Shown: positions 1-6,635 of the stretch, one piece after another | Layout of the letters: each line of letters opens with the position of its first letter | How positions within the stretch are numbered: position 1 is the stretch's first letter | Translations under genes and position numbers: made by a program | Source: JACCTH01 sp050741915 | GTDB taxonomy: Bacteria; Actinomycetota; Acidimicrobiia; Spongiisociales; ZC4RG35 | Direction: 5' to 3' | Assembly: GCA_050741915.1 (NCBI GenBank) | Contig: JBOGEX010000143.1 | Location: 1-8,474 of the forward strand | DNA length: 8,474 nt | Notes under the pieces: generated by a model | Databases searched by the model: none | Told to the model about the DNA's origin: nothing | Seen by the model: only the letters and a program-made list of their open reading frames with translations

Positions 1-59
1 GCAACAAAGACATCTTTCTGCTTGGTCATGGTCGTCTCCTTGGTGGATGAGTTGGTCAT
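1..59 (-). CDS. Start of a leftward gene, truncated by the window edge; product unknown
   Basis: Only the first codons are present. An ATG at 29-27 is preceded by a clear Shine-Dalgarno sequence (AAGGAG, about 7 bases upstream) and reads MTKQKDVFVA before the window ends. A second ATG, in frame at 59-57, would add MTNSSTKETT. It lacks a Shine-Dalgarno sequence but lies 8 bases past the -10 element of the promoter at 67-96, so a leaderless transcript could begin at or next to it. The gene follows livF in the same direction after a 56-base gap and has its own promoter, so it may be both read through from the operon and independently expressed. The opening residues KDVFV loosely resemble the first beta-strand of thiolases, but ten residues cannot support a product name. 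Confidence 0.55.
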   Translation of the reverse strand, partial: MTNSSTKETTMTKQKDVFV

Positions 60-96
60 GGCGCATACTATACCACGCATCTGCTCAGTATGTCAA
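60..96 (-). promoter_or_regulatory. Sigma70-type promoter with extended -10, between livF and the next gene
   Basis: On the minus strand, a perfect -35 hexamer TTGACA (96 to 91) is followed by an 18-base spacer and the -10 hexamer TATAGT (72 to 67). TGG directly precedes the -10 and gives an extended -10 motif. The expected transcription start is about 59 to 61, at or just before the ATG at 59. It is the best promoter match I saw in the window. It lies wholly in the gap between the livF stop and the next start codon. No strong intrinsic terminator is visible in that gap. Confidence 0.75.
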
Positions 97-115
97 CCGG
101 GCCGGAGACGACTAA

Positions 116-817
116 TCAAACTCCTAGATACTTGTGGAGCTCGTCGCTGCCGAGCAGGTCGGCGGCGGCGCCCTCATGGCGGATATGACCCTTCTCGATC
201 AGGAAGGCGCGGTGGGCATGGCGCAGAGCGAAGCGGTGATTCTGTTCAGCCAGCACCATCGTTAGCCCGAACGTCTTCAATTGCTCGAAGAGATGACCAA
301 GCGACTGCACAACCACCGGCGCCAGACCTTCGGTTGGCTCATCGAGAAGGATCACCTTGGGATTGGCCATCAGGGCCCTTCCGACCGAGAGCATTTGCCG
401 CTCGCCACCGGACAGACGTCCGGCCAGCCCCGCCCGGAGGACACCGAGCTTGGGGAAGATGTCGTAGATCCGACCCACAGTCCAATGGCCGTCACCGTCG
501 ACCGCTCGCGCCCGCACCACCTCCAGGTTCTCCTCCACGGTCAGGTTGGAGAAAACCCGAGCCCCGGAGGGGACCAGCGTCAGGCCCCGGCGCAACCGCT
601 GGAAGGGCTCGAGGCGGGTGAGATCTTCCCCGTCGACCAGAATTTGACCGTTGCGAGCTCCCAGTAGGCCCATGATGCAGGAGAGGGTGGTCGTCTTTCC
701 CGCCCCGTTGCGGCCCAGTAGCGCCACCAGCTCTCCGTCAGCAGCATTGAGGCTCACCTGGTGGATGACGTGGCTGGCTCCATAGAGCGCATCTATGCCC
801 TGCACCTCGAGCCTCAC
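116..817 (-). CDS. livF: Branched-chain amino acid-type ABC transporter, ATP-binding subunit LivF
   Basis: Cytoplasmic ATPase of a HAAT-family importer. It pairs with LivG and drives uptake through the LivH/LivM pore. The 233 residues match the usual LivF length. Visible motifs are Walker A GRNGAGKT (35-42), signature LSGGERQ (135-141), Walker B VILLDE (155-160), the GLAP segment after it, and LAEQN (189-193), where LivF proteins usually have Gln in place of the H-loop His. The Q-loop region reads VPSGARVF (82-89), whereas LivF proteins normally have VPEGR there, so position 84 is Ser instead of Glu. The start is GTG at 817. It overlaps the livG stop by four bases (GTGA) and is preceded by GGAGGAGG inside the end of livG, which implies translational coupling. 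It is the last gene of the transporter operon. The substrate is not determined by this subunit. Confidence 0.95.
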   Translation of the reverse strand: MRLEVQGIDALYGASHVIHQVSLNAADGELVALLGRNGAGKTTTLSCIMGLLGARNGQILVDGEDLTRLEPFQRLRRGLTLVPSGARVFSNLTVEENLEVVRARAVDGDGHWTVGRIYDIFPKLGVLRAGLAGRLSGGERQMLSVGRALMANPKVILLDEPTEGLAPVVVQSLGHLFEQLKTFGLTMVLAEQNHRFALRHAHRAFLIEKGHIRHEGAAADLLGSDELHKYLGV

Positions 818-1560
818 GATTCCTCCTCCCCCAGGTAGACCGTCTTTACCTCCTCGTTCGACCGAATCTCCTCAGGGGTGCCTTCCGCCAGCCGCTTGCC
901 CTGATGCATGACCAGGATCCGATCGGCAGTGCCGAACACGACTTCCATGTCGTGCTCGCAAAACAGGAGCGTGAGGTGTCGTTCCGACGCTAGCCGTCTG
1001 ACCAGCTCCATCGTCCTTTCGGTTTCGGCCGGAGCCATCCCGGCGGTGGGCTCGTCAAGCAAAAGCAGCTTCGGTTCCAAGGCAAGCGAGATGGCCAGCT
1101 CGAGGGCGCGTTGGTCGCCATGGGAGAGCTTGCCGGCATGCTGCTCGCGAACTTCGGCCAGACCGACTGCCTCGAGCAGGGTCATGACCTCCTCCATGTG
1201 ACGAGTCTTCACCGATCCGATTACGCGGGCGGTTTCCTTTCTTCGGGACAGCACCCCGAGTTGCACGTTCTCGAACACGGTCAACTTGGGAAAGATGCTG
1301 GTGATTTGGAAAGCCCGACCCATGCCGGCCCGGGCGATCCGATAGGTGGGCGCCCCGGTGATGTCCTCGCCAGCGAAGGTGACACTGCCCCGGTCGGGCT
1401 CGATGTAGCCCGTTATCAGGTTGAAGAATGTCGTCTTGCCCGCTCCATTGGGTCCGATAACGGCTCGGCGCTCTCCCGCTTCGACACTGAGATCGACACC
1501 ATCGACCGCCGCCAGCCCTCCAAAACGCCGCGCCAAACCTCGGACCTCGAGGAGCGCCAT
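814..1560 (-). CDS. livG: Branched-chain amino acid-type ABC transporter, ATP-binding subunit LivG
   Basis: Second ATPase of the importer, partner of LivF. The 248 residues are typical of LivG. Motifs in order are Walker A GPNGAGKT (36-43), Q-loop Gln85 in AFQITSIFPKLTV, signature LSHGDQR (145-151), Walker B LLLLDE (165-170) followed by PTAGM, and H-loop His203 in CEHDM. The C-terminal EGTPEEIRSNEEVKTVYLG is the characteristic LivG ending. All catalytic elements look intact. The ATG at 1560 overlaps the livM stop by one base (TGATG). Its Shine-Dalgarno GGAAGG lies in the last codons of livM, within a small hairpin (1561-1574). It overlaps livF downstream by four bases. Confidence 0.96.
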   Translation of the reverse strand: MALLEVRGLARRFGGLAAVDGVDLSVEAGERRAVIGPNGAGKTTFFNLITGYIEPDRGSVTFAGEDITGAPTYRIARAGMGRAFQITSIFPKLTVFENVQLGVLSRRKETARVIGSVKTRHMEEVMTLLEAVGLAEVREQHAGKLSHGDQRALELAISLALEPKLLLLDEPTAGMAPAETERTMELVRRLASERHLTLLFCEHDMEVVFGTADRILVMHQGKRLAEGTPEEIRSNEEVKTVYLGEEES

Positions 1561-2597
1561 CAGGGCCTTCCCTGCGAGTCGACTGGATCATCGCGAGGGA
1601 CACCGATCTGGGTCGGCTCGGTCAGACTGTCGGTTGCAGCGCGCCTTCTCAAACCGGAGAGGCGTTGGAACCCCTCCACCAGGCCTCCCGGGAGGAACAA
1701 GATGATGATCAGGAGGACCGCCCCCAGGGCTGCCGCCCAATAGATCACCTTGCGGGTGACCCAGTCACGCAAGAGCCCGTAGATGACCGCGCCGACCACG
1801 GGGCCACCGAAACTATTGAGACCACCGATAAGTGTGACGTAGATCGGTTCGCCCGAGGTGGTCCAATGCAAAAGAAGGGGGAAAGCGTCACGATTGAACA
1901 TCACAAACATGCCACCGGCATAGCCGGCAAATGCCCCCCCGAACGTGAAAGCCGCCAGTTCATACCGTCGGACCCTGATGCCTAGGAAGCCCGCTCGGTC
2001 TCGGTTCTCTCGAATGGATCGAAGGGTGGCGCCGAACGGAGCTCGGAGCGCTATCCCCATCACCAAAAGCGCCAGCACCGTCAGGACAAGCAGGAAGTAG
2101 TACTTGTTGACCGAAGGCCCCAGGAACGAGGGGACCTCCACACCATGGATCCCGTCGTCACCGCGGGTGACATCGCGCCACTGGAACGTGATCAAAAAGA
2201 GAAGCTGACCGAGGGCCAAGGTGAGCAGAGCGAAGTAAAGGCGGGTGGCCCGTAGGGCGATGAGACCAAGCAGAAACGCGGCCACGGCGGCGGTGAGCGG
2301 TGCGAGCAAGAAACCGGCGAGCGGTGACCACCCTAGGTGCAGCCAAAGCAGAGCAACGGTGTAGGCGCCCACTCCATAGAACGCGGCGTGAGCAAACGAA
2401 ACCATGCCGGTGTAGCCGAGCAGGATGTTGAACGAAGTGGAGAAAACGGCCAGGGTGAGGATGGTCATCAAGACAAATAGCTGGCGCTCGTTTGCAATCA
2501 AGGGAGCGACCAGCGCAGCGGCCAAAACAATCAGCCACAACATCCAAGTCCGATTGCGCCAAGTCCGATTGTGATCGCGCAACATCGAGGCTGTCAT
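1560..2597 (-). CDS. livM: Branched-chain amino acid-type ABC transporter, permease LivM
   Basis: Inner-membrane permease of the importer and partner of LivH. Its 345 residues are near the usual length. Hydrophobic helices begin at about residue 19. The family segment around SFNILLGYTGMVSFAHAAFYGVGAY (55-79), the GDDGI motif (146-150) and the cytoplasmic coupling loop near 190-217 (SIRENRDRAGFLGIRVRRYEL) that docks onto the ATPases are all present. Further helices lie at about 218-235, 253-280 and 284-303. The last 40 or so residues are polar and cytoplasmic. The ATG at 2597 overlaps the livH stop by four bases (ATGA). The N-terminus carries a short internal duplication, NRTWRNRTW (10-18), from a 15-base tandem repeat. 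LivM proteins vary at this end, so it may be harmless. Confidence 0.95.
   Translation of the reverse strand: MTASMLRDHNRTWRNRTWMLWLIVLAAALVAPLIANERQLFVLMTILTLAVFSTSFNILLGYTGMVSFAHAAFYGVGAYTVALLWLHLGWSPLAGFLLAPLTAAVAAFLLGLIALRATRLYFALLTLALGQLLFLITFQWRDVTRGDDGIHGVEVPSFLGPSVNKYYFLLVLTVLALLVMGIALRAPFGATLRSIRENRDRAGFLGIRVRRYELAAFTFGGAFAGYAGGMFVMFNRDAFPLLLHWTTSGEPIYVTLIGGLNSFGGPVVGAVIYGLLRDWVTRKVIYWAAALGAVLLIIILFLPGGLVEGFQRLSGLRRRAATDSLTEPTQIGVPRDDPVDSQGRP
1561..1574 (-). promoter_or_regulatory. Small hairpin over the livG ribosome-binding site
   Basis: On the minus strand CAGGG, AAGG and CCCTG form a five-base-pair stem with a four-base loop. It contains the likely livG Shine-Dalgarno (GGAAGG) and ends immediately before the overlapping TGATG of livM and livG. 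Ribosomes finishing livM would melt it, which would couple the two translations. The structure is short, so this role is inferred. Confidence 0.3.
2544..2571 (-). repeat. 15-base tandem duplication inside livM
   Basis: The 13-base unit CCAAGTCCGATTG (plus-strand reading) occurs at 2544-2556 and again at 2559-2571. The period is 15 bases and the match covers 14 of 15 positions of the unit. The duplication is in frame, adds five codons and gives the NRTW(R) doublet near the LivM N-terminus. It looks like recent replication slippage or a small duplication. Confidence 0.8.
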
Positions 2598-3484
2598 CGC
2601 TCAGGTACTCCGAAGAGGCCGCTGGGGCGCCACACCAGCACTGCCGCCATCACCACGAAGACGATGGCAAGGGCCGCATCCGGTACCAACACGATTCCGA
2701 ACGCAAACGTAAGGCCAACAAGAAGAGCGCCCACCGCGGTCCCAATCAGACTTCCGAGACCGCCGATGATCACCACGGCGAACGATTCGATGATGATGTC
2801 GACGTCGATTCCGAGCAACACCGTGCTTTGCGGGGCGGCGAGGACCCCGCCGACGGCCGCCAAACCCGCTCCCAGGGCGAACACGCCGGTAAAGAGAGAC
2901 GGGACATTGACTCCAACCATGCCCAGCATCTCAGGATCCGATACCGCCGCTCGGATGTCTCTTCCCAGGCCGGTTCTGTTGATGAGGAGTGATAGTCCCC
3001 AAGCCAGCAGAACCGCGACAACGATCAAGAACACGCCATATCTGGGGAATACAAGAACAGCGTCTCCAAGGGCAACTCTGATTGGCCCGCGCAGGAATTC
3101 AGGTTGACGGATCGACCGAGCCTGTTCGCCCCAAAAAAAGCGAACGAGGTCTCCAACGATAAGCAGCAGGGCGAAGGTGGCAAGCAACTGCAGCAGGTGT
3201 TCCTTGCCATACAACCTGCGGAGAATTCCTCTTTCGACCACCACGGCCAAGGCGGCGGCCACCACCGCTGCTGCCACGATGGCGGCCACAAACCCCAGGG
3301 ATCCTCCCACCAGGGTCGCCACCGTGGTGGCGAGGAAAGCTCCCAGCATGTAGAAGGAACCGTGGGCGATGTTGACGATGCGAAGTGCACCGAAGACCAG
3401 TGACAGCCCGGAGGCGACGATGAAGAGAACCGCGGCGCGCGACAAACCCGTCAGTAGCTGCAGAAGCACTCCCTGTAGGGTCAT
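2594..3484 (-). CDS. livH: Branched-chain amino acid-type ABC transporter, permease LivH
   Basis: Inner-membrane permease, partner of LivM. The 296 residues match the family length. The N-terminal half has the hallmark GLSLVFGALRIVNIAHGSFYMLGAF (26-50), in which the conserved N-x-AHG element is intact. The coupling region near 172-198 (GLGRDIRAAVSDPEMLGMVGVNV) corresponds to the EAA-like loop that contacts the ATPases. The segment IIESFAVVIIGGLGSLIGTAVGA (231-253) and the C-terminal WRPSGLFG (285-292) are also standard. About eight hydrophobic stretches are visible. The start is ATG at 3484 with a weak GGAG about 11 bases upstream. The gene follows the binding-protein gene by 54 bases and overlaps livM by four bases. 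Confidence 0.95.
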   Translation of the reverse strand: MTLQGVLLQLLTGLSRAAVLFIVASGLSLVFGALRIVNIAHGSFYMLGAFLATTVATLVGGSLGFVAAIVAAAVVAAALAVVVERGILRRLYGKEHLLQLLATFALLLIVGDLVRFFWGEQARSIRQPEFLRGPIRVALGDAVLVFPRYGVFLIVVAVLLAWGLSLLINRTGLGRDIRAAVSDPEMLGMVGVNVPSLFTGVFALGAGLAAVGGVLAAPQSTVLLGIDVDIIIESFAVVIIGGLGSLIGTAVGALLVGLTFAFGIVLVPDAALAIVFVVMAAVLVWRPSGLFGVPER

Positions 3485-3538
3485 CTCGGCTGGTTCTCCA
3501 TCGTCGCTTCCGTACCGGTCACCTCGACTCGACGGGGC

Positions 3539-4852
3539 CTAACCTGCCCGGGCCGCCTCTACCTCCTCCTCCGAAAGCCAGATCTCCTCGGCCGGGACCT
3601 CGTTGAGATTGGTGTAGGTGTAAAAGCCGTAAGTGTCGGAGAGCTGGAGCTCGCCGATATACGACGACACCGAGGCCTGGTGGTCGATCGACCGGATGGA
3701 GACGTCACCCCGCAACGAGGTGAACTGGAAGCCTTCACCGGCCGCTACGAAGGCGTCGGGGTCGAGCGAGCCAGCCTCTTCGGTGACCAGCGCCCAGAAC
3801 TTGACGGCGTCGTAGGCCATGCAGGCCCAGTCGCTCGGGACCCGGTCATAGGCGGCCTGGAAGTTCGTGACGAACTCAGTCATCTGCGGTGTCTCGATCA
3901 CGAACGGACAGCGGCTGTAGGCCCGGATGCCCGCCAGGTCGTAATCGCTGCCCAACGCCTGTAAAGCATCGGTCTCGTAGAGGGCGGTGAAATAGGTGCT
4001 CTCGAACAGTCCGAGGTCGGCGGCCTGTTTGGTGAAGTTGATCAGATCACCGGCGAACAGAGGCGAGTAGATCGCCTCTGGCGCCCGACCGATCAAGGCC
4101 GTGATGAAGGGCTGTAGGTCGGGCTCACCCAGCTCCGGCCATTGCTGGTCGATGATCTCAACGGCGGGATTGAGCGCCTGGATCGTCTCCACGAAGGTGC
4201 CCGTTTGGACTTGACCAAACTCGTAGTTCGGTGAGATCGTCGCCCACTGTGTGTAGGGGGCGGTGGCGAGGTCCACTCCTTGCGCCCGGGCCTCCATCCC
4301 GGTGTTGGGCACTACCGAGAAAAGGTACGGTTGGAAGCTACCCACCGTCAGAGCCTCGGTGTTGGAGGTGTGGACGATCAACGGGATCTTCCGTTCCGCC
4401 GAGATCTCGGTGATGGCCAGGGCCACTCCGGAGGAAACCGGACCCAGGAGGGCAGAGACCCCTTCCGAGATGATCAGGTCCCGGGCTTGAGCGGCACCTT
4501 CCTCCGGTTTGGCGGTGTCATCACGGACAATCAGCTCCACCGGTTGTCCCAAGACTCCGCCGGCCGCATTCAGTTCGTCGACCGCCAGTTGGGCTCCATC
4601 TCGGTTGGCTTCGCCGAAAAGAGCGATCGCTCCCGACAGGCTGGTCGCCATGCCGAGCTTGATCGGCTCGCCGGTTGGAGCCGCACCAGTGGTAGGCGGG
4701 GTGGTGGCTGCGGTCGTGACGCCGGCTGCCGTCGTTGCAGTCGCGCCAGTTGTCTCGCCGGTTGTGGTCGTCTCGGCGGCGGTTCCACATGCCGCCACTG
4801 TTAATGCGAGGACGGCAATCAAGCCCGTTCCTCGTCGTTTCATGCTCTTCAT
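3539..4852 (-). CDS. ABC transporter substrate-binding lipoprotein, branched-chain amino acid type
   Basis: Extracytoplasmic receptor that captures the ligand and delivers it to LivHM. I place the start at ATG 4852 (437 residues) because AGAGGAGA lies about five bases upstream; an in-frame start at 4888 has no such support and would overlap the synthetase gene. A basic N-terminus and hydrophobic core lead to the lipobox VAAC, with Cys22 as the lipidated residue. A Thr/Ala/Pro-rich linker (about 24-60) tethers the protein, as in many actinobacterial lipoproteins. From about 63 a type I periplasmic-binding fold (Peripla_BP_6/LivJ-like) begins: IKLGMATSLSGAIALFG, then DELNAAGGVLGQPVEL and LLGPVSSGVALA, the last being typical of the ligand-binding lobe. 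Cys315 and Cys344 might form a disulfide. The C-terminus ends in a conserved-looking EEIWLSEEEVEAARAG. The ligand may be an amino acid, but amides and aromatic or other carboxylates are bound by relatives. The neighbouring CoA ligase favours a carboxylate. Confidence 0.92.
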   Translation of the reverse strand: MKSMKRRGTGLIAVLALTVAACGTAAETTTTGETTGATATTAAGVTTAATTPPTTGAAPTGEPIKLGMATSLSGAIALFGEANRDGAQLAVDELNAAGGVLGQPVELIVRDDTAKPEEGAAQARDLIISEGVSALLGPVSSGVALAITEISAERKIPLIVHTSNTEALTVGSFQPYLFSVVPNTGMEARAQGVDLATAPYTQWATISPNYEFGQVQTGTFVETIQALNPAVEIIDQQWPELGEPDLQPFITALIGRAPEAIYSPLFAGDLINFTKQAADLGLFESTYFTALYETDALQALGSDYDLAGIRAYSRCPFVIETPQMTEFVTNFQAAYDRVPSDWACMAYDAVKFWALVTEEAGSLDPDAFVAAGEGFQFTSLRGDVSIRSIDHQASVSSYIGELQLSDTYGFYTYTNLNEVPAEEIWLSEEEVEAARAG

Positions 4853-4884
4853 CTGGTCTCCTCTAGTTGGGGGTTGTCGGGACA

Positions 4885-6528
4885 TCACAAAGAGCGGCGC
4901 CGTTCCTCGTCGAGACGGCGCAGCTCAGCACGCATGATCTTTCCGGTCGTGGTCAATGGCAGCTCATCCACGAATTCGACGTAGCGCGGGTACTCGTAGG
5001 CCGCCAGCCGGCCACGGACCAGTTGCTTGATCTCCTCTTCCAGGTCATCACCCGGGCTGGAGCCGGGCGCCACCTTGATGAACGCCTTCACCACATGCCC
5101 GCGGATGTTGTCGGGTACGCCTATGACCGCAGCCATGGCGACAGCAGGGTGGGTCATGAGACATTCCTCGATCTCTGCCGGCCCGATCCGGTAGCCGGCC
5201 GAGGTGATGACGTCATCAGCTCGCGACTGAAACCAGCAGTAGCCGTCGTCGTCGATGCTCCCGAGATCACCGGTCAGGAGCCAATCGCCTCTGAACTTGG
5301 CCGCGGTGGGTTCGGGACGGTTCCAATACTGGAGAAACATGACGGGATCGGGTCGGTGGACGGCGATCTCACCTACCTTCCCAGGCGCCACTGGCTGCCC
5401 GTCCGGATCCACCACCGCTACCTGGTGTCCCGGGTACGGTCGGCCCATCGATCCTGGCCTGACCTCCCAGGCGGTAGCGCAATTGCCGATAACAAGATTG
5501 GCCTCGGTCTGGCCAAAGATCTCATTTACCATCACCCCAAGATGCTCTTGCGCCCAGGCAAGCATCTCCTCGCCGAGCGGCTCGCCTCCGCTCATCACGG
5601 CTCGCAGCGGCAAGCCCCGCCGCCCCGCTCCGGTCTGTCGCATCATCTTTAGAGCTGTGGGCGGTAAGAAGCTGCAGGTGACCCGATGTCTCGCGATGAG
5701 ATCGAGTCCCCATTCCGGATCGAAGCCCCCCCGGGCTGCCCCCACGACCGTGCGACCGTGATACCAAGCCGGCATGAGGGCGTCCATCAAGCCGCCGATC
5801 CACGCCCAATCGGCCGGAGTCCAGACCACGTCACCCGACCGAGGAAAGAAGTCGAACATCAGCTCATAACCCGGTAGATGGCCCAGCAACACACGATGTC
5901 CGTGCAGAGCGCCCTTGGGAGGCCCGGTAGTGCCGGAGGTGTAGATGAGAAGTCCTGGCGTTTCAGGGCTGGTGACGGGACCCTCGAACTGATCGTCCGC
6001 CGCGTGGAGGAGATGCCAGAACGAGCGGTGGGGGAGGGCGACGGGATCATCGACGCAGATGACGGTGAGACCCAGATCGGCGGCGACCGCGGCGACGATG
6101 TCAAGGCTCTTTCGGTCGGTCACGACTGCTTTGGCTCCGCTGTCCCCCAACCGGTAGGTCAGGGCTTCCGGGCCAAAGAGCCCGCTCAACGGCAGGGTGA
6201 CCCCACCCATCTTGTAGACGGCCAGGTGGGTGATACCCACCTCTGCGCATTGTGGGAGTACCACACCTACCCGATCCCCACTACCGATGCCAAGGCCCTC
6301 AAGGGCGTTGGCGAGACGGTTCGACAGTTCAGCCATCTGGCCAAACGTGTACTCGGTTGGCTCGTGACCCTTGATCTCGACGAGGGCAAGATCGGAGGGG
6401 CGTTGTTGATCAGAGCAAGCGCGACCGATATTGAAATCGGTGGGCAGCTGCCATCGAAAGCTGTCGTGCAACTGCCGATAGGTGCCGCTTGCTCTCTGAA
6501 TCGCCCTCCGATCGACATCGATGGGCAC
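4885..6528 (-). CDS. AMP-forming acyl-CoA synthetase (acetyl-CoA synthetase-like, AcsA type)
   Basis: Cytoplasmic ligase that converts a carboxylic acid, ATP and CoA to acyl-CoA, AMP and pyrophosphate through an acyl-adenylate. The 547 residues carry the adenylate-forming core motifs: A3 P-loop YTSGTTGPPKG (196-206), WTPADWAWIGG (236-246), A5 IFGQTE (337-342), A7 LLTGD (417-421), A8 SRADDVITSAGYRIGP (435-450) and A10 TTTGKIMR with catalytic Lys530. The whole pattern resembles ligases often annotated as acetyl- or medium-chain acyl-CoA synthetases that sit beside HAAT transporters. The start is GTG at 6528, preceded by AAGGAGGAGG, and is the first gene after the divergent control region. It ends 32 bases before the binding-protein start, so it heads the operon. 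The genome context suggests that it activates the imported acid. Acyl chain preference cannot be deduced from the motifs seen. Confidence 0.93.
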   Translation of the reverse strand: MPIDVDRRAIQRASGTYRQLHDSFRWQLPTDFNIGRACSDQQRPSDLALVEIKGHEPTEYTFGQMAELSNRLANALEGLGIGSGDRVGVVLPQCAEVGITHLAVYKMGGVTLPLSGLFGPEALTYRLGDSGAKAVVTDRKSLDIVAAVAADLGLTVICVDDPVALPHRSFWHLLHAADDQFEGPVTSPETPGLLIYTSGTTGPPKGALHGHRVLLGHLPGYELMFDFFPRSGDVVWTPADWAWIGGLMDALMPAWYHGRTVVGAARGGFDPEWGLDLIARHRVTCSFLPPTALKMMRQTGAGRRGLPLRAVMSGGEPLGEEMLAWAQEHLGVMVNEIFGQTEANLVIGNCATAWEVRPGSMGRPYPGHQVAVVDPDGQPVAPGKVGEIAVHRPDPVMFLQYWNRPEPTAAKFRGDWLLTGDLGSIDDDGYCWFQSRADDVITSAGYRIGPAEIEECLMTHPAVAMAAVIGVPDNIRGHVVKAFIKVAPGSSPGDDLEEEIKQLVRGRLAAYEYPRYVEFVDELPLTTTGKIMRAELRRLDEERRRSL

Positions 6529-6635
6529 CCTCGCCGTCCTCCTCCTTCGGTCGGGCGACGGTAAGGGTCATAGGTCAGCGAATCACTAGGAGGAAACGAG
6601 AAATCCAACCCGGTTCGTTTGTAGGATCATACGAA
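6529..6635. promoter_or_regulatory. Divergent control region between the synthetase operon and the PucR-type regulator
   Basis: These 107 bases must hold promoters for both directions. For the synthetase side, TATGAC (minus strand, 6572-6567) with a weak TTTCCT 18 bases upstream is a tentative promoter, and the Shine-Dalgarno AAGGAGGAGG lies just before the GTG. For the regulator side, TAGGAT (6622-6627) could be a -10 element that would start transcription almost at the ATG at 6636. A direct repeat of GGTCA (6566-6570 and 6573-6577, 7-base period) is a possible operator half-site pair. AGGAGG on the plus strand (6588-6593) has no usable start codon at normal spacing. None of these elements is strong enough to be certain. 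Confidence 0.45.

Noticed and set aside
97..115. Possible intrinsic terminator after livF (CCGG/CCGG pairs)
   Set aside because: The stem is only three to four base pairs and no T-run follows on the minus strand.
22..621. 199-codon plus-strand ORF opposite livF
   Set aside because: It lies antisense to livF, which has all ATPase motifs. The translation is Arg/Pro/Gly-rich with no domain, as expected for the complement of a high-GC gene.
1111..1743. 210-codon plus-strand ORF opposite livG and livM
   Set aside because: It spans the junction of two well-supported overlapping minus-strand genes and has no recognisable domain or Shine-Dalgarno support.
3485..3538. Possible hairpin or promoter between the binding-protein gene and livH
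   Set aside because: Only distant five-base complementarity (CGTCG/CGACG) and the palindrome ACCGGT are present; neither amounts to a convincing terminator or promoter.
4853..4888. Longer start of the binding lipoprotein at 4888 (12 extra residues)
   Set aside because: The extension puts polar residues before the signal peptide and lacks a Shine-Dalgarno sequence, while ATG 4852 has AGAGGAGA at good spacing.
4509..4937. 142-codon plus-strand ORF with a Val/Ala-rich stretch resembling a membrane protein
   Set aside because: The Val/Ala run is the complement of the Thr/Ala-rich linker codons of the binding lipoprotein, so the hydrophobicity is a mirror effect.
4867..5652. 261-codon plus-strand ORF opposite the acyl-CoA synthetase
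   Set aside because: It is antisense to conserved adenylation motifs and shows no family features of its own.
6489..6635. Longer start of the PucR-type regulator at 6489
   Set aside because: It would overlap the synthetase start and both divergent promoters, and the added residues (Ser/Arg-rich) look non-coding.
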